64,000 bases of DNA from Nymphaea colorata (Eukaryota > Streptophyta > Magnoliopsida > Nymphaeales > Nymphaeaceae), in contig NC_045145.1 of assembly GCF_008831285.2 (NCBI RefSeq), positions 14,462,040-14,526,039 of the forward strand. The letters are read 5' to 3'. Every line of letters starts with the position of its first letter. The stretch's first letter is position 1. The position numbers and the translations under genes are program-made. Below are positions 13,301-25,860 of the stretch, in pieces. The notes below the pieces were generated by a model that did no database searches, had not been told where the DNA came from, and worked only from the letters and a program-made list of their open reading frames with translations.

Positions 13301-16300
13301 CCAGAAATCCACAAGGTGTAGAAAAGAAACATTAAACAAAGAGACATTACAAACCACTTTTTCAGGCATTGTGATTCCATAGCTTCCCGAAACTTTTGCT
13401 TCACAACTGTTCCACTCCGCCAATCAGATGCACTGACCTACAAAACAAAAATAGAGGATAAACTTCTTAAACAATTGATTCGCTAGATTGATAGTTTCAC
13501 TAAAAGAATGCACATATGCTCCTTTAAAATTTTCAGATAACAGTCAATGCACAACTGACTGTTAGGCACCCTTGTTTGGTTGGTTGCATTCCAAGGAACT
13601 GCTAAAATATAATAGGAAGCTAGCTTCAGTCACAATTTGAAAAAGAAAGAAAAGAGCATTGATAGCTTGGACAGTCAGACTACGGTTACCACATGCAGAA
13701 AACAGAAGAAGCGTGTTGAGATAAAGCTATTGGATCAGGTACCCTACCTGCCATTCTGCATCCTGAGCTTTCCCATGGTGATCAGTGCTCACCACAGGTT
13801 TCCTTGCATGATCAAATTAAAGAAGAAAAAACATCAGAATCATAGATACCTCAATTATTTGAAAACCTTGCTCTTTGGCACACGCATAAATTGCTGCAGA
13901 TTTCCCACTCTACATAAAAACAAAAAGAGAGTGAAAGATGAAATGGTTGCCTCATCATTTACTGTTGCAGTACATGAAAAGAACATCCAGTTACATGAAC
14001 ATAGTTACATACCCCGATAGGTCCAGTTAGCAATAGAATATTTTTTAGTGCAATCCCATACATGTCATTTACAGCATCATCATCTTCAATCCATTCATGG
14101 TCGTCATTATGAGAAGAAATTTTATCATTCGCAGGGTTCTGAATATACCAGGAATGCATCCACTCATTTATAAACTTAACTGAGTCAAGGTTGCCACATA
14201 CCTGCAAAAAAGGTCCGGTAAATGGCTACTTCAAGTGAAGATTTATGAATCCAAATGATCACGAGTTATGTACATCATAAAATTTAAGTTTCTGTGAACA
14301 ATGCATGCAAGAGCATAACCTCTGACGCCCTGTCTGGTTGGTATTTGTCAACCCACAAGTTGGCAACAGGTTGAAGGCTGCTACACCGAAGATAGTATGG
14401 CTTCATCCTGGAGATGCAGACATATGATGTGAAAGCTACGCAAATCAAGCTCAAAGCTAACCAATATTATCTTCTGAAGGAAATGGAGACATCATCAAAA
14501 TACACAGGCAACCAACAGTTTGATATCCAGACAACAGCATGGTGTCTTATGATACAACTTCTTAGCTGTTCCCAACTTGTCTCTGTGTTGACATAATCTA
14601 TGTTCCACTGCAGACAAGCTAGTATGATCCTATCAAAGACGAATAATTTAGCATGGCAGCAGTAGATTGACAAGTTTAAAATTGCACTTATGAGTGGCAG
14701 ATTTAGTTAAAAAAAAAAAAGTTCTTGAAAACACCTCCAAAAAATGTCCTGTGTTCTCCCCTTAAATGTCACATATTTTCATTCAGTACCAGACATAGTC
14801 AAGAATCAAATGAAAGTGCACCGACAGCAACAGAACTCTTCAGAAATTTAGGCAAGAAAAGAGAACACCCTCATACAACAAATGCAGATTTTGTGGATGT
14901 CAAATTCCATACAATGAGTCAACAAGGATTGCCAAGCCAGAAACAGTTTTGCTGAATTCTCTTACTTCACCTTCTTACTTCACCCATATGGGAGGTTACA
15001 ACTTACAAGTATCATAAAGGTCAGGATTCATGGCAATTTCTTGAAAGGAAAGGTGATGGACAGGACTAATTTCTTGAAAGGTGCCCACGAGCGGATTTGA
15101 TTTGATGTAGACACCAGGGCGTCGGCTTTCATCCTATTCGCTATGGGCACTGTACTCTTTCCTTCTATCAGCGGGGACAAGATGAATGTGGTCTTGGCGG
15201 AGTTCGTCCAGAATGACAACAGGAACCAGAATTGCAATTGTATGCCATTAGTGCTGACCATACCAAAAAGCTCATACTTTGAAGAAGCACTCGCAAAGCG
15301 TAGGGCTTTGCTCGTGACGCTGGGGGCTTTGCTAATTTCCGTCACTCAGGTTACCTTTTGAATCAAAGTAGCGACGAAAGAAAGGATTGGGATAGATTTG
15401 TCCAGCCGTCCGATCCTCCCATGTCCGAAGCGGAAATAAGAATCATGGTTGATTTTAGTGAAGGCCATCAAGATTTGGCTGATTCAGAGGCATTGAAAAG
15501 CTGGCTCGCTTCTCACGACTGGTAAAATGAATGAGTCTTGTCTTGAGTTCATACCAAGTACCAACAAGCTGAGATTGACCTTGCTCGACAGTTGTTCCAC
15601 TAACGGGCCATTTGGTAACAGTAACATGTTCCATTTACCCTAAAAATTAGGGCAGGTTCATGGAACACTTTAAAACCTGTTCCATGAACCTACTTCAACT
15701 TTTTAGGATAAATACACAGAACAGTAACATACTGTTACTGTTGCCATACCCCTAAACGACTCTGGAGTTGACAGATATTAAAAAAATTATCTAAGTTTCA
15801 CCTGTCTTTGACAAGATTGAAATTAATAGATAAGAAAACTACAGAATTAACCAAAAGGATCTCCTCAATCAACTACGAAGTTAACAATCTCTGAAGTTTA
15901 ATCAAAATGATGTACCCAAGAAGACAACGCAAGTAAGGCACCCAAAATGGCATGCCCATGTAAAATATCCAAAACATGGTGCTTGCCTCATGAACCTTGT
16001 TTTGAATAATCTATAGCAAGCAACAATATTTGGCTTTATTATTATGTACTTTCTCATAAGGATTAGTTTGCCAGTTATTGATATCTAGTACATTGAATTG
16101 TTCTCGCAAATGAGATTTGTCCATGAACCAAAATATGGACAAGCGACAGAATACAAAAATATTTTCAGTTGCTAAACATATCAATGGCTAAAACTCATTT
16201 ACTAATTGTTCATGCACCTCAAACAAAATTTGAGAATCACTAAAGAATTATAGACAAGCCATTCAAAGAAAGCCAAATACAAAGAAGATAAGATAGAAAA

Positions 16301-19300
16301 TTTTCCAACCTTTCGTCATGTAGTTCTCCACATACATGATTCCTTGTTATGTCAACAGGGGCACGGTCCTGCTAATATACATGTTCATATGGTGAGTACC
16401 CATACATATCATTGAATATCCAGCTTCATAAAAGGATATGAATAACCATGGCATCTGTCTATATTTGTCTAACTAAAAGAAATAAACAAAATCCTATTGT
16501 AACAGAAAAAGTTATACATACGTATGCTTAAAAGAACAGATATGTATGTAACTATGTATATATATATACATGTGTGTGTGTGTGTGTGTGTGTGAAATTA
16601 CAACTGAAAACCAGTCATTTTTTGTCAAACACAAGATGTTGAGATAGAAAGTTTTCACATTGAATGCAGAATTCCATGCTTCTCATGCATTTTTAGTAAA
16701 AATTGTACATTGAATTGTAAAAACATATGAAATTATAGTTAATATGTTGCTTATACAACAGTTATATTGAAGCAGAAATTGAACAACAGCATTTGAAATA
16801 GTATCTGGTGTAGAAATAGTTATATTACATGTTAACATGATATAAATGCAGTCAAATACAGGCCGCTATGCTGCTCATACATCTACAGGGGCCTCCTGTC
16901 AAATTGTATCTGGCCTTTAAACATGAGAGTGCATGGTTTTCATACACAAAAACACACACATATACTTTTAAAATTAGTAGTATTATCCTATAATAAATAG
17001 TCAGGTATGAAATGTACAGCATGACTGATGACCCACATAAATTGGCAAAAGTAGAACTGAGCTTCCAATAAAGAGTATCTTTTACAGGAACTAAAGAAAA
17101 GTGGCTCCAAATGCGGCTTTAACCATGGTCCCATCAGAAAATCGCTATACCACCTTCAAATTCTAGTCACTGAATATTAGATATTTTTATACGTCTATAG
17201 CAACTAAATATAAAGCCATTTTGTGCTAATGAAAGCACATGCATAATAAGCTATTGCACTTCCACCAAAGCAACCCCCACCAGCACACATTCACACACAC
17301 ACAGACAGGAAGAAACAGAGAGAGAGAGAGACTTTCTTACACGTGCTTCCATCTCAACTTCACAATTCTGCTCACCAATCAACAAAGAAGAACATGAGGT
17401 CGAGGCTGTCGACCCACTTTCTCTTCTCTCAAGCTGCTGTTCCAGAAATGTTGATTCTGCCAAATTTGGAATATTCACAAAGCTATCAATTTTTAGAGGC
17501 TTGGATCCATGAAGCCATGCCAAAGTCATATCCTCTACAATAATAGGATCAGCACGTTTAAGTACGTTTCCCTCAAAAACCACCCAATCTTGCCAATTCA
17601 ATAATACCTCATCCTCCTGAAAGAGGAAAAAAATAAATAAACAAATACTTTAATGACTGCCAAGACTTTCTGAGGAACACTAAGGAAAATTAACTAATGG
17701 TCATGAAATGGGAATGAAGAAGAAATATACCTGACTTGTCTGCAGCACATGTAATGGAGCATATGGCATGGTCATATCCTCTTGCAAGACAGAGTCACAA
17801 CGATTTCCCCAGTGACATACCTCTGACAATCTTTTTGATGTTTGACATGAAACAAAAAATGGATGTATTTGTTTTCCAGCAAAGAGGCGAGCATTTTCCT
17901 AAAAGATTAAATGATTGTGATCATAGGCAACAAAATTCATAGTAGCAGAAACTGGTTTCTGTAATTCAGCATTCATGACAATACCAATACGTTAATTATA
18001 GTTGCATAGTTTCCTATGCTAAACCCACAACGTGGCATTTGGTGAGGGGGATTCCAACAGTGCAAATGAAATAAGCATCACATTTTTCAAAAAAAGCCCT
18101 CTTGAATCAAATGCAGGAAAAAACATAAAGGGAAATAATCAAACGCAGGAAATGCATAAAGTGGAGCTGTTTGTATGGTAATATAGTTTCCAATGTTGCT
18201 GGTAACAAAAAGCGGGCTAATCGAACAGCGATAAAACAAAGTATCTCACAAAATCAGCAGTATGCACTCCAAATGACAAACTATATTATTTTTATGTTAG
18301 CCAAGCTTCACAAAAGGATAATGTTGCTGATCACTACGGGAGTTACTAAAGATCTGCTCACCAGCCATTTATGAACAAAGAACAATGAGAATTCATTCTC
18401 TCCTCAAAGCAGAAAGAAACACATATTCAAGCACTATTACATTAAGCAGACAATATAGCTGGTTGTGGTGTTGCAGACAAGGACATAAGAGGAATAAATA
18501 TGCAGTAAAAAATTATTTTAAGAAATTGATCAGAATTCCTTGTAAACTTAGGAGCAAAAATCTCTTTGCCTAAGATGTACAAGATCCATCTAGAACTTCA
18601 AAATTCTCAATTGAAATATTCAAATGAAACTCATGCTCATTCTCCCTATGCAATTGACAGAATATACACCATAAAACGTGTAGGAGATTTAGAAGAATGG
18701 CCCTACAACACAAGAGCACGTTCTTGCAAAAAATTTCCTTCCCAACCAATGATAGTCCAGATCAAGCAACAGTTAATCCACCCAGAACTGTTACAAACAG
18801 GAAGCATTTGTATGTGCAAGATAAAATTGCATGCATATCAAGCTATCAACACAAACAAGACTTGGAGAGTAGAGGCAAGAAGCTTGCACATGCGCATCAT
18901 ACCAATATGCAAAACTGCACACATGTCAGTTAAGGGCTCAAGCATTTTGAGATAAAACAACAAAATAGGCCTGTGCTTTTTCATTTCATTGGTTGTTTGA
19001 ATGGAAAACAATTTGTTGCCTATCGGGAGAACATTTATCTGTGAAATACACACATTCATTCTGGATTTGTCTCTTTCGACCATAACCCTTCTTTGTGCAA
19101 TTTTAGTGCTTCACTTGATACAGTAACATTTAAGGGATCAAGAGCTGCACTCTTTCTAGCAATTTCATTTTGCATGCACGGATTGGGTGCCTAGTTCATA
19201 CTTCATAGACATCTGCTACCCTTATCTGTACCAAACCAAAATGCAGTAAAGGCATCACATTGAGAATCCATCGACAAGTGTCCAATTATCAGATGCTGCA

Positions 19301-21181
19301 AATGTACAATCAGTATTAAACCGTCATCTTCAGCAACTTTCTTTGTCTATTTCAAATACCAGCTTATGCATGCCACTTCCATTTCTGGTTTAAGTGTTTA
19401 ACCCGTTTGGTTCATCATGTCATTGAAAGATAAAAAACTGGTTTCAATGACCAACAGACACGTTGCTATGAGTTGTTTAATCTTTATTTCAAGAACGGAT
19501 CTAAAACCTGATCTAAGGTTGCAATTGCAACCAAAAGCATCTTAGTACATCTTGTATGGAACCTACGGACTTTCAGGACAAGTAAAAACTTGTGAAGACC
19601 CTAGAAAAAAGCACAATGTCATCAAACTGAAAATCATGGCTCCAGATGTGAATCCTATTTCTCAAATCCCAGGTAGAATGACTTCATAATATTTCCAAGG
19701 AGTCTTCTTATTATAAAAAGAGAATCTAACCATCAGATGCAAGAACTTTATGACTAGCATATACCAGAAAAATTAACTATAAATCCATAACCCATTGCCA
19801 TCCCTTTTGCACCAATGACAAAAGGAAACAAACGTTCACTTACTTCTGCCGCCCTTTTTGCTTCCAATCTGAGATCGATAGCTTTAGCGGGTGAACCATT
19901 GTTACTACGGTCAGATCGGTTACTAGCAGCAAAGTGGTTGCCTTCAAGCATTCGAATCTGGCCTCGCAATCCATTCTCCTCGCCAGAGGATAAATTGTCT
20001 TTCAACATCCTCAACTGTTGATGCATTTCATCTGCATCAGTACAGACAACAGTAAAACGTTATGCATTCTTCATTTGGCAGTCTTATTGGATATAAATTC
20101 ACTCTGATTATTAGTATTACTAAATGTGCTAAACTGAACATAAGTTATATGGCATAAATCTGAATTTGAAATCAGACAGCGATGTCTTTTAATTTGTTTA
20201 GCTGTCCAGTGTTTGTTAACCACAAAGTTTGAAATTCATATGCTATCGAATTCATACTTCTACTTTGGACTTGAATCCAATCATCCTAGTTTACGTGGAT
20301 TCCATACTGATAAATGGCTCAGTTGATCCAATGTCGTGGACACATGGTCAGCCCTAATCATGTGGAAACTATGCTAACACTGCTCCAAGAAATTGTTATG
20401 TAGAAAAAAAGGCATGTTTAGAGCTTTGAAACCTGCAATTGTGGTGTCTCCGGGAACGTGCTCTCCTTTCTCCTGCTGGAGACTTTTACGCCGCTTTCTC
20501 CTTTCAGATAATTTTACAAAGAAATCTGATCCTGAAACATACAAGTTGAGGGTATTAAAATACATGTCGAGAATTTTCCACATGGATTTATCGCCAAACG
20601 ATCCAATGCCGGTCGGAATTATAAAAGGAAATCGAAATTGCCTTTCTTACCCGAGCTCAGCGCAGAACATTCCTCGTTTTGGGAACCGATTGGCCCCTTA
20701 GAATTATCGATTTCGTTATTCGACGCATTGTTCCGCTTAGCCTGTGGTTTTAACCAACAACGAAGTCAGAAACAAGTTCGTAAACACAATTTACGAAAGC
20801 GAAGGGACGAACAAAAAAGAGACGCGGATAGAGAAAAGTTCAGGTTCTGCAGAAAAAGCAGCCGAGTACCCTTATCAAAGACCTCGGCGTGGTCTTCCCC
20901 TTAGTTTTCGTTAGCTTCCGTCCACCCGAACCACCTTCTCCATCAGCCACACCTTCATACTCCCCTTCGCCCTCGATTCCATCCCTCTCGAGATCAAGCG
21001 GAAGCTTTCGGACACACTGCCTAGCCGGCCGGCGATGCTTGCTTCCAGACCCCTGCGATCCATAAGCGCCAGACGTGCCGGTTTCTTCACCCTTCTCGTC
21101 GGGCTGATCCGGCATCGGTTGGCTCGGGGTCTTCGGCGACCTTCTGCCGAAGAATTCCATCAGGTTCTTGCGAGGTGCCAT
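7327..21181 (-). CDS. ATAD5: ATAD5/ELG1-like AAA+ ATPase (PCNA-unloading RFC-like subunit)
   Basis: Eighteen exons on the minus strand: 21181-20870, 20741-20651, 20531-20433, 20031-19844, 17898-17731, 17616-17341, 16368-16310, 14407-14320, 14201-14013, 13909-13850, 13437-13355, 12718-12393, 12294-12203, 12124-11995, 11239-10098, 10005-9728, 7712-7542, 7459-7327. The frame is continuous for 1294 residues. Known role of the family: large subunit of an RFC-like complex with RFC2-5 that removes PCNA from DNA after replication. Visible landmarks: a PIP-like RKNLMEFFG at the N-terminus; RLFAGKQIHPFF (about residue 235); LWVDKYQPDRASEVCGN (about 410); Walker A GPIGSGKSA split between two exons (about 487-495); Walker B LILFEDFD (about 608); sensor 1 ILTSNS; an RDIRKTLMFLQFWCQ sensor-2 region (about 705); and C-terminal VPIRSYLASRGAAFHEYLS. 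The ATG at 21181 is the first in frame; the open frame runs to 21244 without another ATG. The 59-base exon and the exon at 14320-14407 are recognised mainly from phase and conserved sequence. Length is typical for a plant homologue. Confidence 0.93.
7985..9510. repeat. Six-copy tandem repeat, unit about 250 bp, in the penultimate ATAD5 intron
   Basis: The block TTGGATCGC recurs at about 8007, 8263, 8511, 8771, 9012 and 9268, giving spacings of 256, 248, 260, 241 and 256 bp. Every unit carries the same ordered blocks: GGACACGACCAAATCAAG, CAAAATGATCGTGTTCTCAG, GGAGACAACAAATCAAGACA, TATAACAGTAGGGCGTGTTC and AAGTAAAATTTTCAGAAAAT. The last unit decays into unique sequence after about 9510. The repeat makes up most of the 2 kb intron 7713-9727. 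No open frame spans it. Confidence 0.92.
15050..15530 (+). pseudogene. Coding-like remnant of unknown origin inside an ATAD5 intron
   Basis: On the strand opposite to ATAD5, about 480 bases look like decayed coding sequence. One frame reads FDVDTRASAFILFAMG and TVLFPSISGDKMNVVLAEFV (about 15096-15210) and stays open to 15361. Another frame then reads SDPPMSEAEIRIMVDFSEGH up to a stop near 15522. The first stretch is reminiscent of the plant mobile domain found in transposon-derived proteins, but that is a by-eye impression. A stop and a frame change break the reading, so I treat it as a captured or transposon-derived fragment. Confidence 0.35.
15604..15757. mobile_element. MITE-like element with terminal inverted repeats
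   Basis: The left end (GGGCCATTTGGTAACAGTAA from about 15604) is an imperfect inverted copy of the right end, whose reverse complement reads GGGGTATGGCAACAGTAACA. Inside, ATGTTCCAT and CATGGAACA blocks also face each other. The result is a roughly 155-base palindromic element with no coding capacity, in the 1.9 kb ATAD5 intron 14408-16309. Target-site duplication was not resolved. Confidence 0.6.
16551..16594. repeat. TA/TG compound microsatellite
   Basis: A short TA run is followed by an uninterrupted TG run of about 12 units, in the ATAD5 intron 16369-17340. It is simple sequence with no other signal. Confidence 0.9.
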
Positions 21182-23145
21182 GGATCGGGCCAACCAGCCC
21201 TGAATTGGGACGGAGAATAACCCTTCCGGAGCGATCGCCGGCACGCGGAGGCGATTTCGCCGGAGTTAGGGCATGTAGTGACCGAGACGACTGGTATGGT
21301 ATGAGGAGAAGGGGAGAGCGTCGTTAGGGCGGGGTATGTAAATTGGAGGGAAAATTGTCCCCTTTTCCGAATGCGTGGAAGCATCTTTCCCGCCATTCTT
21401 ACCTCTGTTGACCATAATTTGACCTCCGGAATGGGCTCAGCGGGTTGAACCTTCTTGACCCGACTACTCCCCGACCGGATCCCGTAGTCGTCGTTCGCCT
21501 CTCTTGGAGCTTGTTTGGTTGCCCAACAAGAAATGCCCAAGTTCATGACTTTAAATACCTTATCCAGATTTGACGTGAATTAGACTTCGTATGTCTTGTC
21601 ATTTATATAATAGTAAGTCACATATATTATCACCCACATGTAACTTTCTAGATGCTATAAAATCACTTATGCATATCAAATTTATGAATATCACAATTGT
21701 ACCTTTTCAATAACAATATATCATTACCATTTAAACCAAAATATCATTACCATTTCCTCTATCGCAACATAACCGATGTTTTAATTGGAGTGAAGTGGTT
21801 CGCACTTGTAAAATTAGAAATGCGTATCTTGAATTGAGACAAAAACATGCATCTCAGTGGGTTTTTTGCATGCTGTAGAGGCAAAAGCTCGATTAATTCT
21901 AACAGTCTCCAACGACTGTGCACAACCTCTAGCAAACCACAGGCAGTTTGACTCATGATTAATCATATTTGAGTTAAGGCCTGCCGTGGTTATGTTTGCT
22001 ATTGGGTCAAGCAACTGTTCCACATGGTTTAGACATCCAAAATTGAAAAGGGACCAGCTTTAATGATCAAACTTGGGTTCAATATGAGTTTGTTTATAGA
22101 ACTGGTTATAATAATTTAAATCCCCAAAATCTCAATAATTAGAAACTGCTTAAAGTCAGGTTCAATCCATCATTAATGAGGTTGGCAACTAGCCCTTTTT
22201 ATAGAGTTTAGAGCTACGTTGGAACCAGATGAACTTATAGTTACTCCATTCAGCTTGGAAGAAGCGTTTGTCACCATCAATCATCCAGCTAATGCCTATA
22301 AGAATCGAGCCGACGACCAGACTCTCACTCACCTGCCAGCTTTACCAGCTATGCTATTTAATTTAATATGCGACTAAAAGCAACCCAAAACAACATTTCA
22401 CATAATTCCGTTTATTTGGATTCTTATGCTTCAGCAGCCGGCATGAACGCATACACAAATTACAACATACCAAACGAAACATATATCTTATTTAGCCTAT
22501 GACTAAACCAATCACCGTAGTATTTATTGCCTTTTCGTTCCTTTTGAATCGACGAATTAAAACCGCTACGACGTATGCCCTAAAGATAGATGAAAAGTAA
22601 TTCTGCTCCATAGAATCATAATTCTAAAATTCTGGTTCAAGAATGATGCTACAATTTTGAAATCAATTTTTTTTTTGTTTGATATACCAATCATCATTTC
22701 ATTGAAAACTGAGATTTTTAGTGATAAAATTTCACAATTCAGGCCTCATCAAACACCCGCTAACGGACTTGATGAACATTGAAGCCGGACCAGGTCCAAA
22801 GATTTGGAACTGTTTTCATCCTAAGTTGTATCGTGCTGCATCAACAGTTTCAAATAAAACTACTTGTAGTATTAATTGAGTTCCGGGATGGGACCCGAAC
22901 ACAGGCTACCATGTTGGGGGTTTGAAGAAAAAGATATAGGGACAGGTCCGTTGTAAAAGGGTAGCCCCTAATTTCCAATAAGAACAGGAGATCCAATTGA
23001 GGATATCGTAGTATCAAGAACCCTGGAAGAAGACTTTGGACTCCATCTTTTCTGATAGCGCGGTGAAGGACAAAGGACAAGTGGGTCTGGTGGTGTTGAC
23101 GCATAAGAGACGGGGAATCCACGAAAAAAAAAGGCATCACCCCAC
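21182..23145. other. 5' flank of ATAD5 and AT-rich spacer
   Basis: About 21182-21480 is GC-richer and should hold the ATAD5 promoter and leader; no clear TATA box is visible, which suits a housekeeping gene. From 21500 to 22850 the DNA is AT-rich with no credible open frame. The sequence near 21509-21540 (GCTTGTTTGGTTGCCCAACA) and near 22740-22762 (CATCAAACACCCGCTAA) look like worn ends of small transposons, but I could not pair them. Confidence 0.45.
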
Positions 23146-23298
23146 AAGCGAGAGAAGCGTGGGGCCGGGAGCCAGGCAGGCCACCGAAGGGCAGAGGATG
23201 CTCGCGCCGGCCAGTGTGGGCCTTTCTCCGGTCGGCCCAACGTGCATGGCCCCCGCGGCAGAACAGTGCTCACCTGTGGCGCCCCGCATTCCTCGCTT
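23146..23298 (+). ncRNA. Hairpin element A (MIRNA-like candidate)
   Basis: 5' arm 23146-23166 (AAGCGAGAGAAGCGTGGGGC) pairs with 3' arm 23278-23298 (GGCGCCCCGCATTCCTCGCT). About 15 of 21 positions pair canonically, including GCGAG with CTCGC, and one more as G-U. The loop is about 110 bases. The 3' arm carries the core shared by all seven elements. The surrounding 250 bases are clearly GC-richer than their neighbours. Small open frames cross it on both strands (23036-23497 plus, 23137-23529 minus), which is expected of GC-rich DNA and not evidence for a protein. No SAUR gene lies in the 2 kb to its left. Confidence 0.4.
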
Positions 23299-25289
23299 CG
23301 CCGCCTGCCTCCTGTGCCGTGCCGTTCCTGCAGCTGCCGGTGGTTCCTCTCTTTCTGTGGGTGCTGATTTACTCATCTGGATCGGCCGGTGCCCGGCGGT
23401 AGGCGCAGAAATGATGAGTTCTTCAATACGGTACCGGTGCCATGCCGTGCTAAATGGCAGTGACATGATGTATATCGTTAGCAAGATACATATATAGTAC
23501 GTGCGTCTGAGTACGTAGTGAAAATACATATATTCTGATCATACAAGTTGGCAATCATGAAGGGTTTCACTGGATGTTACCTTGGTGTCAAGGATCCAGC
23601 GCTCTATAGAGTTCCGGTCTCCAAAAAGAGAGTGGGGGAGAAAGATTTCATGGAAGACTTGTGGGCAGAGGATGTATAATCATAATTTGCACATCTCTTC
23701 GCTGGTTGCTGTACAAACAGTAATTGCCAAACGTACAAATAAATGCTCGGCGATCTTCACAAGTTGGTTAACTATTTTAACGCATTTAAATGCTCGGATC
23801 CAATCATATGTTTAAATATAAAACAGATTTCTATAAGCTCAGCATGCTAAAAGGCCTCAAAACATTGAAACCACATTTGCATAGTTTCCCTCACGAAGAA
23901 TACCGGCTAAGATATTTAGGAAAAGTGTGCTGAGTCCGCACACATAAGCGCGTGCCGACACACACATAATTTGTTTCTTATCTGTGTGTCTGTTTGCAAG
24001 TACATTGGATTAAATCGAAATTTATATGACTTAGGCTAAGTACAACGTGACAATATATATGCAGGAATAACACTAAAATCTTTGAGATTCACACTACATC
24101 CTTGATAATTCAATTTTTTATTATCAATTTTTTATTTTTAACGCTCACAGTAGAATATAACGCATGATAGACGATTTAGGGGTTGTTTGGAAGCAGTGAC
24201 ACTATGTGAGTACTCCATGAATATGGCCGAAAGAGATAAATCTATCATAAACTTTGAGCAGTTTCATGTGACACTCACATAAAATCCTTACAACCAGATA
24301 ACCTTTTAAGGAGTATTTTGTACTTGCCGACTGTACTCCTACTTTGGGCAATTGAAGATACAATATGGAAGCAAATTGATATGCAATAAAGGTCACAATA
24401 TTAATTAGATACATATAATTGTATGATCCTTCTTCTATGGCTTTTTGAATGAAAGAATATTCTTATTGTCATCTCGTTGATCAGTTTTTAGAGATTTATT
24501 TCATTGTTGGGATAAACAATTTTTCAATATTCTGCCTGTATAAAAACTTAAAGGAGGTCGAAAACTTAGTACGGGATTAACTTGTTTATCTCACATTTGA
24601 AGTGGTCAAAGCTTTAAAAAGTGTGTTTTTCTTTGTTTTTTTTTCGCAGTGAAGTTTTTTGAGAAAGTGCAAACCGCAAAGCTTATTTCCACTCGATCGC
24701 CAAGGTTGGCATGTAGCAAATAAAGAGATAACAAACGTGTTGGATATATAAACGCATTGGGAATTAATGTTAAAGACTATTAGGGTTATTTAAATATGAG
24801 ATCACAACTCTTGCAGAATATCATTTAGTCCATTTGCTGTGTCGAGTGGGATTCCGTTCCTATATTCCCGCTTTTCACTCCTAGCTCTTTTGTTGAGGAA
24901 GGGCTTGCCTTTTCGTGTCATTTTGTCCTTCTTATTAGCGATCAGTTTGTGATATTAAATGGCATGAATGGAAAGACGGATGCGCCGATGAACTTCAAAT
25001 TGGAAAACGAAGCATAAAACGGAGACTGTTGAGAAGAAACTCAAAGAGAAACGTCAGAATTCTTTCCTTTACACGATCAGGAAGACAGTTGATTACATAG
25101 TTTAATTTCACTTAATACTCCTCACAATAAGGCCACCAATTAACAGGTGCACCACACAACCTTCTCCATTCTCCCCGTATTAAGCTACTATAGCAAACTT
25201 TAGTTGTACGACGTCCAAGTAATACATAAAGAAGTTAGTAGAATCCGCTACTTGATTAATTAACCACAAAGAGGTCAGAAGCAAAAAGT
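23299..25289. other. Spacer with no recognisable gene
   Basis: AT-rich intergenic DNA between hairpin element A and the first SAUR gene. I see no conserved motif, splice pattern or repeat structure beyond short homopolymers. Confidence 0.5.
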
Positions 25290-25760
25290 TCAGCTACTAA
25301 ACTCACGATCCTCGTTGTGGTAAAAACTCAAGAGCTCCTCCACCATCTCCTGATTCTGGACCATGGGGTCCTTCTTCTTGAGCAGCCAAAGGATGTGCTC
25401 GAAGAGAAAGGATTCGCATGGAAGCCTGATTCCTCCGTTGCTGGAGAAGCCGAATTCTTCCTCTGCCTCCTTCAGCAGGGCCTTGAAGATGGCTTGGCTC
25501 AGGTAACTGAGGGGGATCACGAATCTCCTCATTGTCCCTTCCTTGCCAACGTAGACCGCAAAGCAGCCCTTGGGCACGTGCGAGCAGCAGCGGCCATCGT
25601 TGGCTTCATCAGGGGAGCTGACGGCGCCGTCCTTGAAGGAGAAGACGCATCTGGGGGAGAGAGGCGCGGACTCGAACTTTGGCAGTCGGAAGACACTGCC
25701 TGATGGCTTCAAGCAGTACTTGCTCAGACTCTCAGGCAACCGGGCTCTCTGCAACAGCAT
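25290..25760 (-). CDS. SAUR family auxin-responsive protein, copy 1
   Basis: Intronless 156-residue protein. The SAUR domain (about residues 60-135) is complete: [55 protein letters not shown] and [12 protein letters not shown] proteins are small auxin-induced proteins; known members inhibit PP2C.D phosphatases, which activates plasma-membrane proton pumps and cell expansion. The N-terminal extension (RLPESLSKYCLKPSG, VFRLPKFESAPLSPRCVFSF) is shared with the other three copies here. The ATG at 25758-25760 is preceded by a CT-rich leader and a TATA box. A TGTCTC auxin element on the plus strand at 26291-26296 lies about 530 bases upstream. No subfamily name is given because the window alone does not settle it. 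Confidence 0.95.
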   Translation of the reverse strand: MLLQRARLPESLSKYCLKPSGSVFRLPKFESAPLSPRCVFSFKDGAVSSPDEANDGRCCSHVPKGCFAVYVGKEGTMRRFVIPLSYLSQAIFKALLKEAEEEFGFSSNGGIRLPCESFLFEHILWLLKKKDPMVQNQEMVEELLSFYHNEDREFSS

Positions 25761-25852
25761 GTTTGCTTTCCACCTTCTTACTTAGCGAGCGAGAGAAACA
25801 AAGCGAGAGGGAGAGAAAGAGATGATGTTACGATAGGAACAGTTGAGGTGGC

Positions 25853-25860
25853 AATTTATA
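25853..25860 (-). promoter_or_regulatory. TATA box of SAUR copy 1
   Basis: TATAAATT on the minus strand, 93 bases upstream of the ATG. Between them lies a leader rich in CTCTC on the coding strand, as in the other SAUR copies. Confidence 0.7.

Noticed and set aside
21182-21244. Upstream extension of the ATAD5 frame to 21244
   Set aside because: The first codon of the extension is GTG; the first ATG is at 21181 and puts the FFG motif at the N-terminus.
21160-21546. 128-codon minus-strand frame over the ATAD5 5' end
   Set aside because: It overlaps the true ATAD5 start in another frame and has no motif; GC-rich leader sequence explains it.
22875-22920. Block resembling a tRNA 3' half (GGGACCCGAACACAGGCTAC)
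   Set aside because: No matching acceptor stem, D arm or anticodon arm on either strand.
22968-23529. Several 60-150 codon frames on both strands over hairpin A
   Set aside because: Frames are open on both strands at once, which is typical of GC-rich DNA; the Arg/Pro/Ala-rich products match no family.
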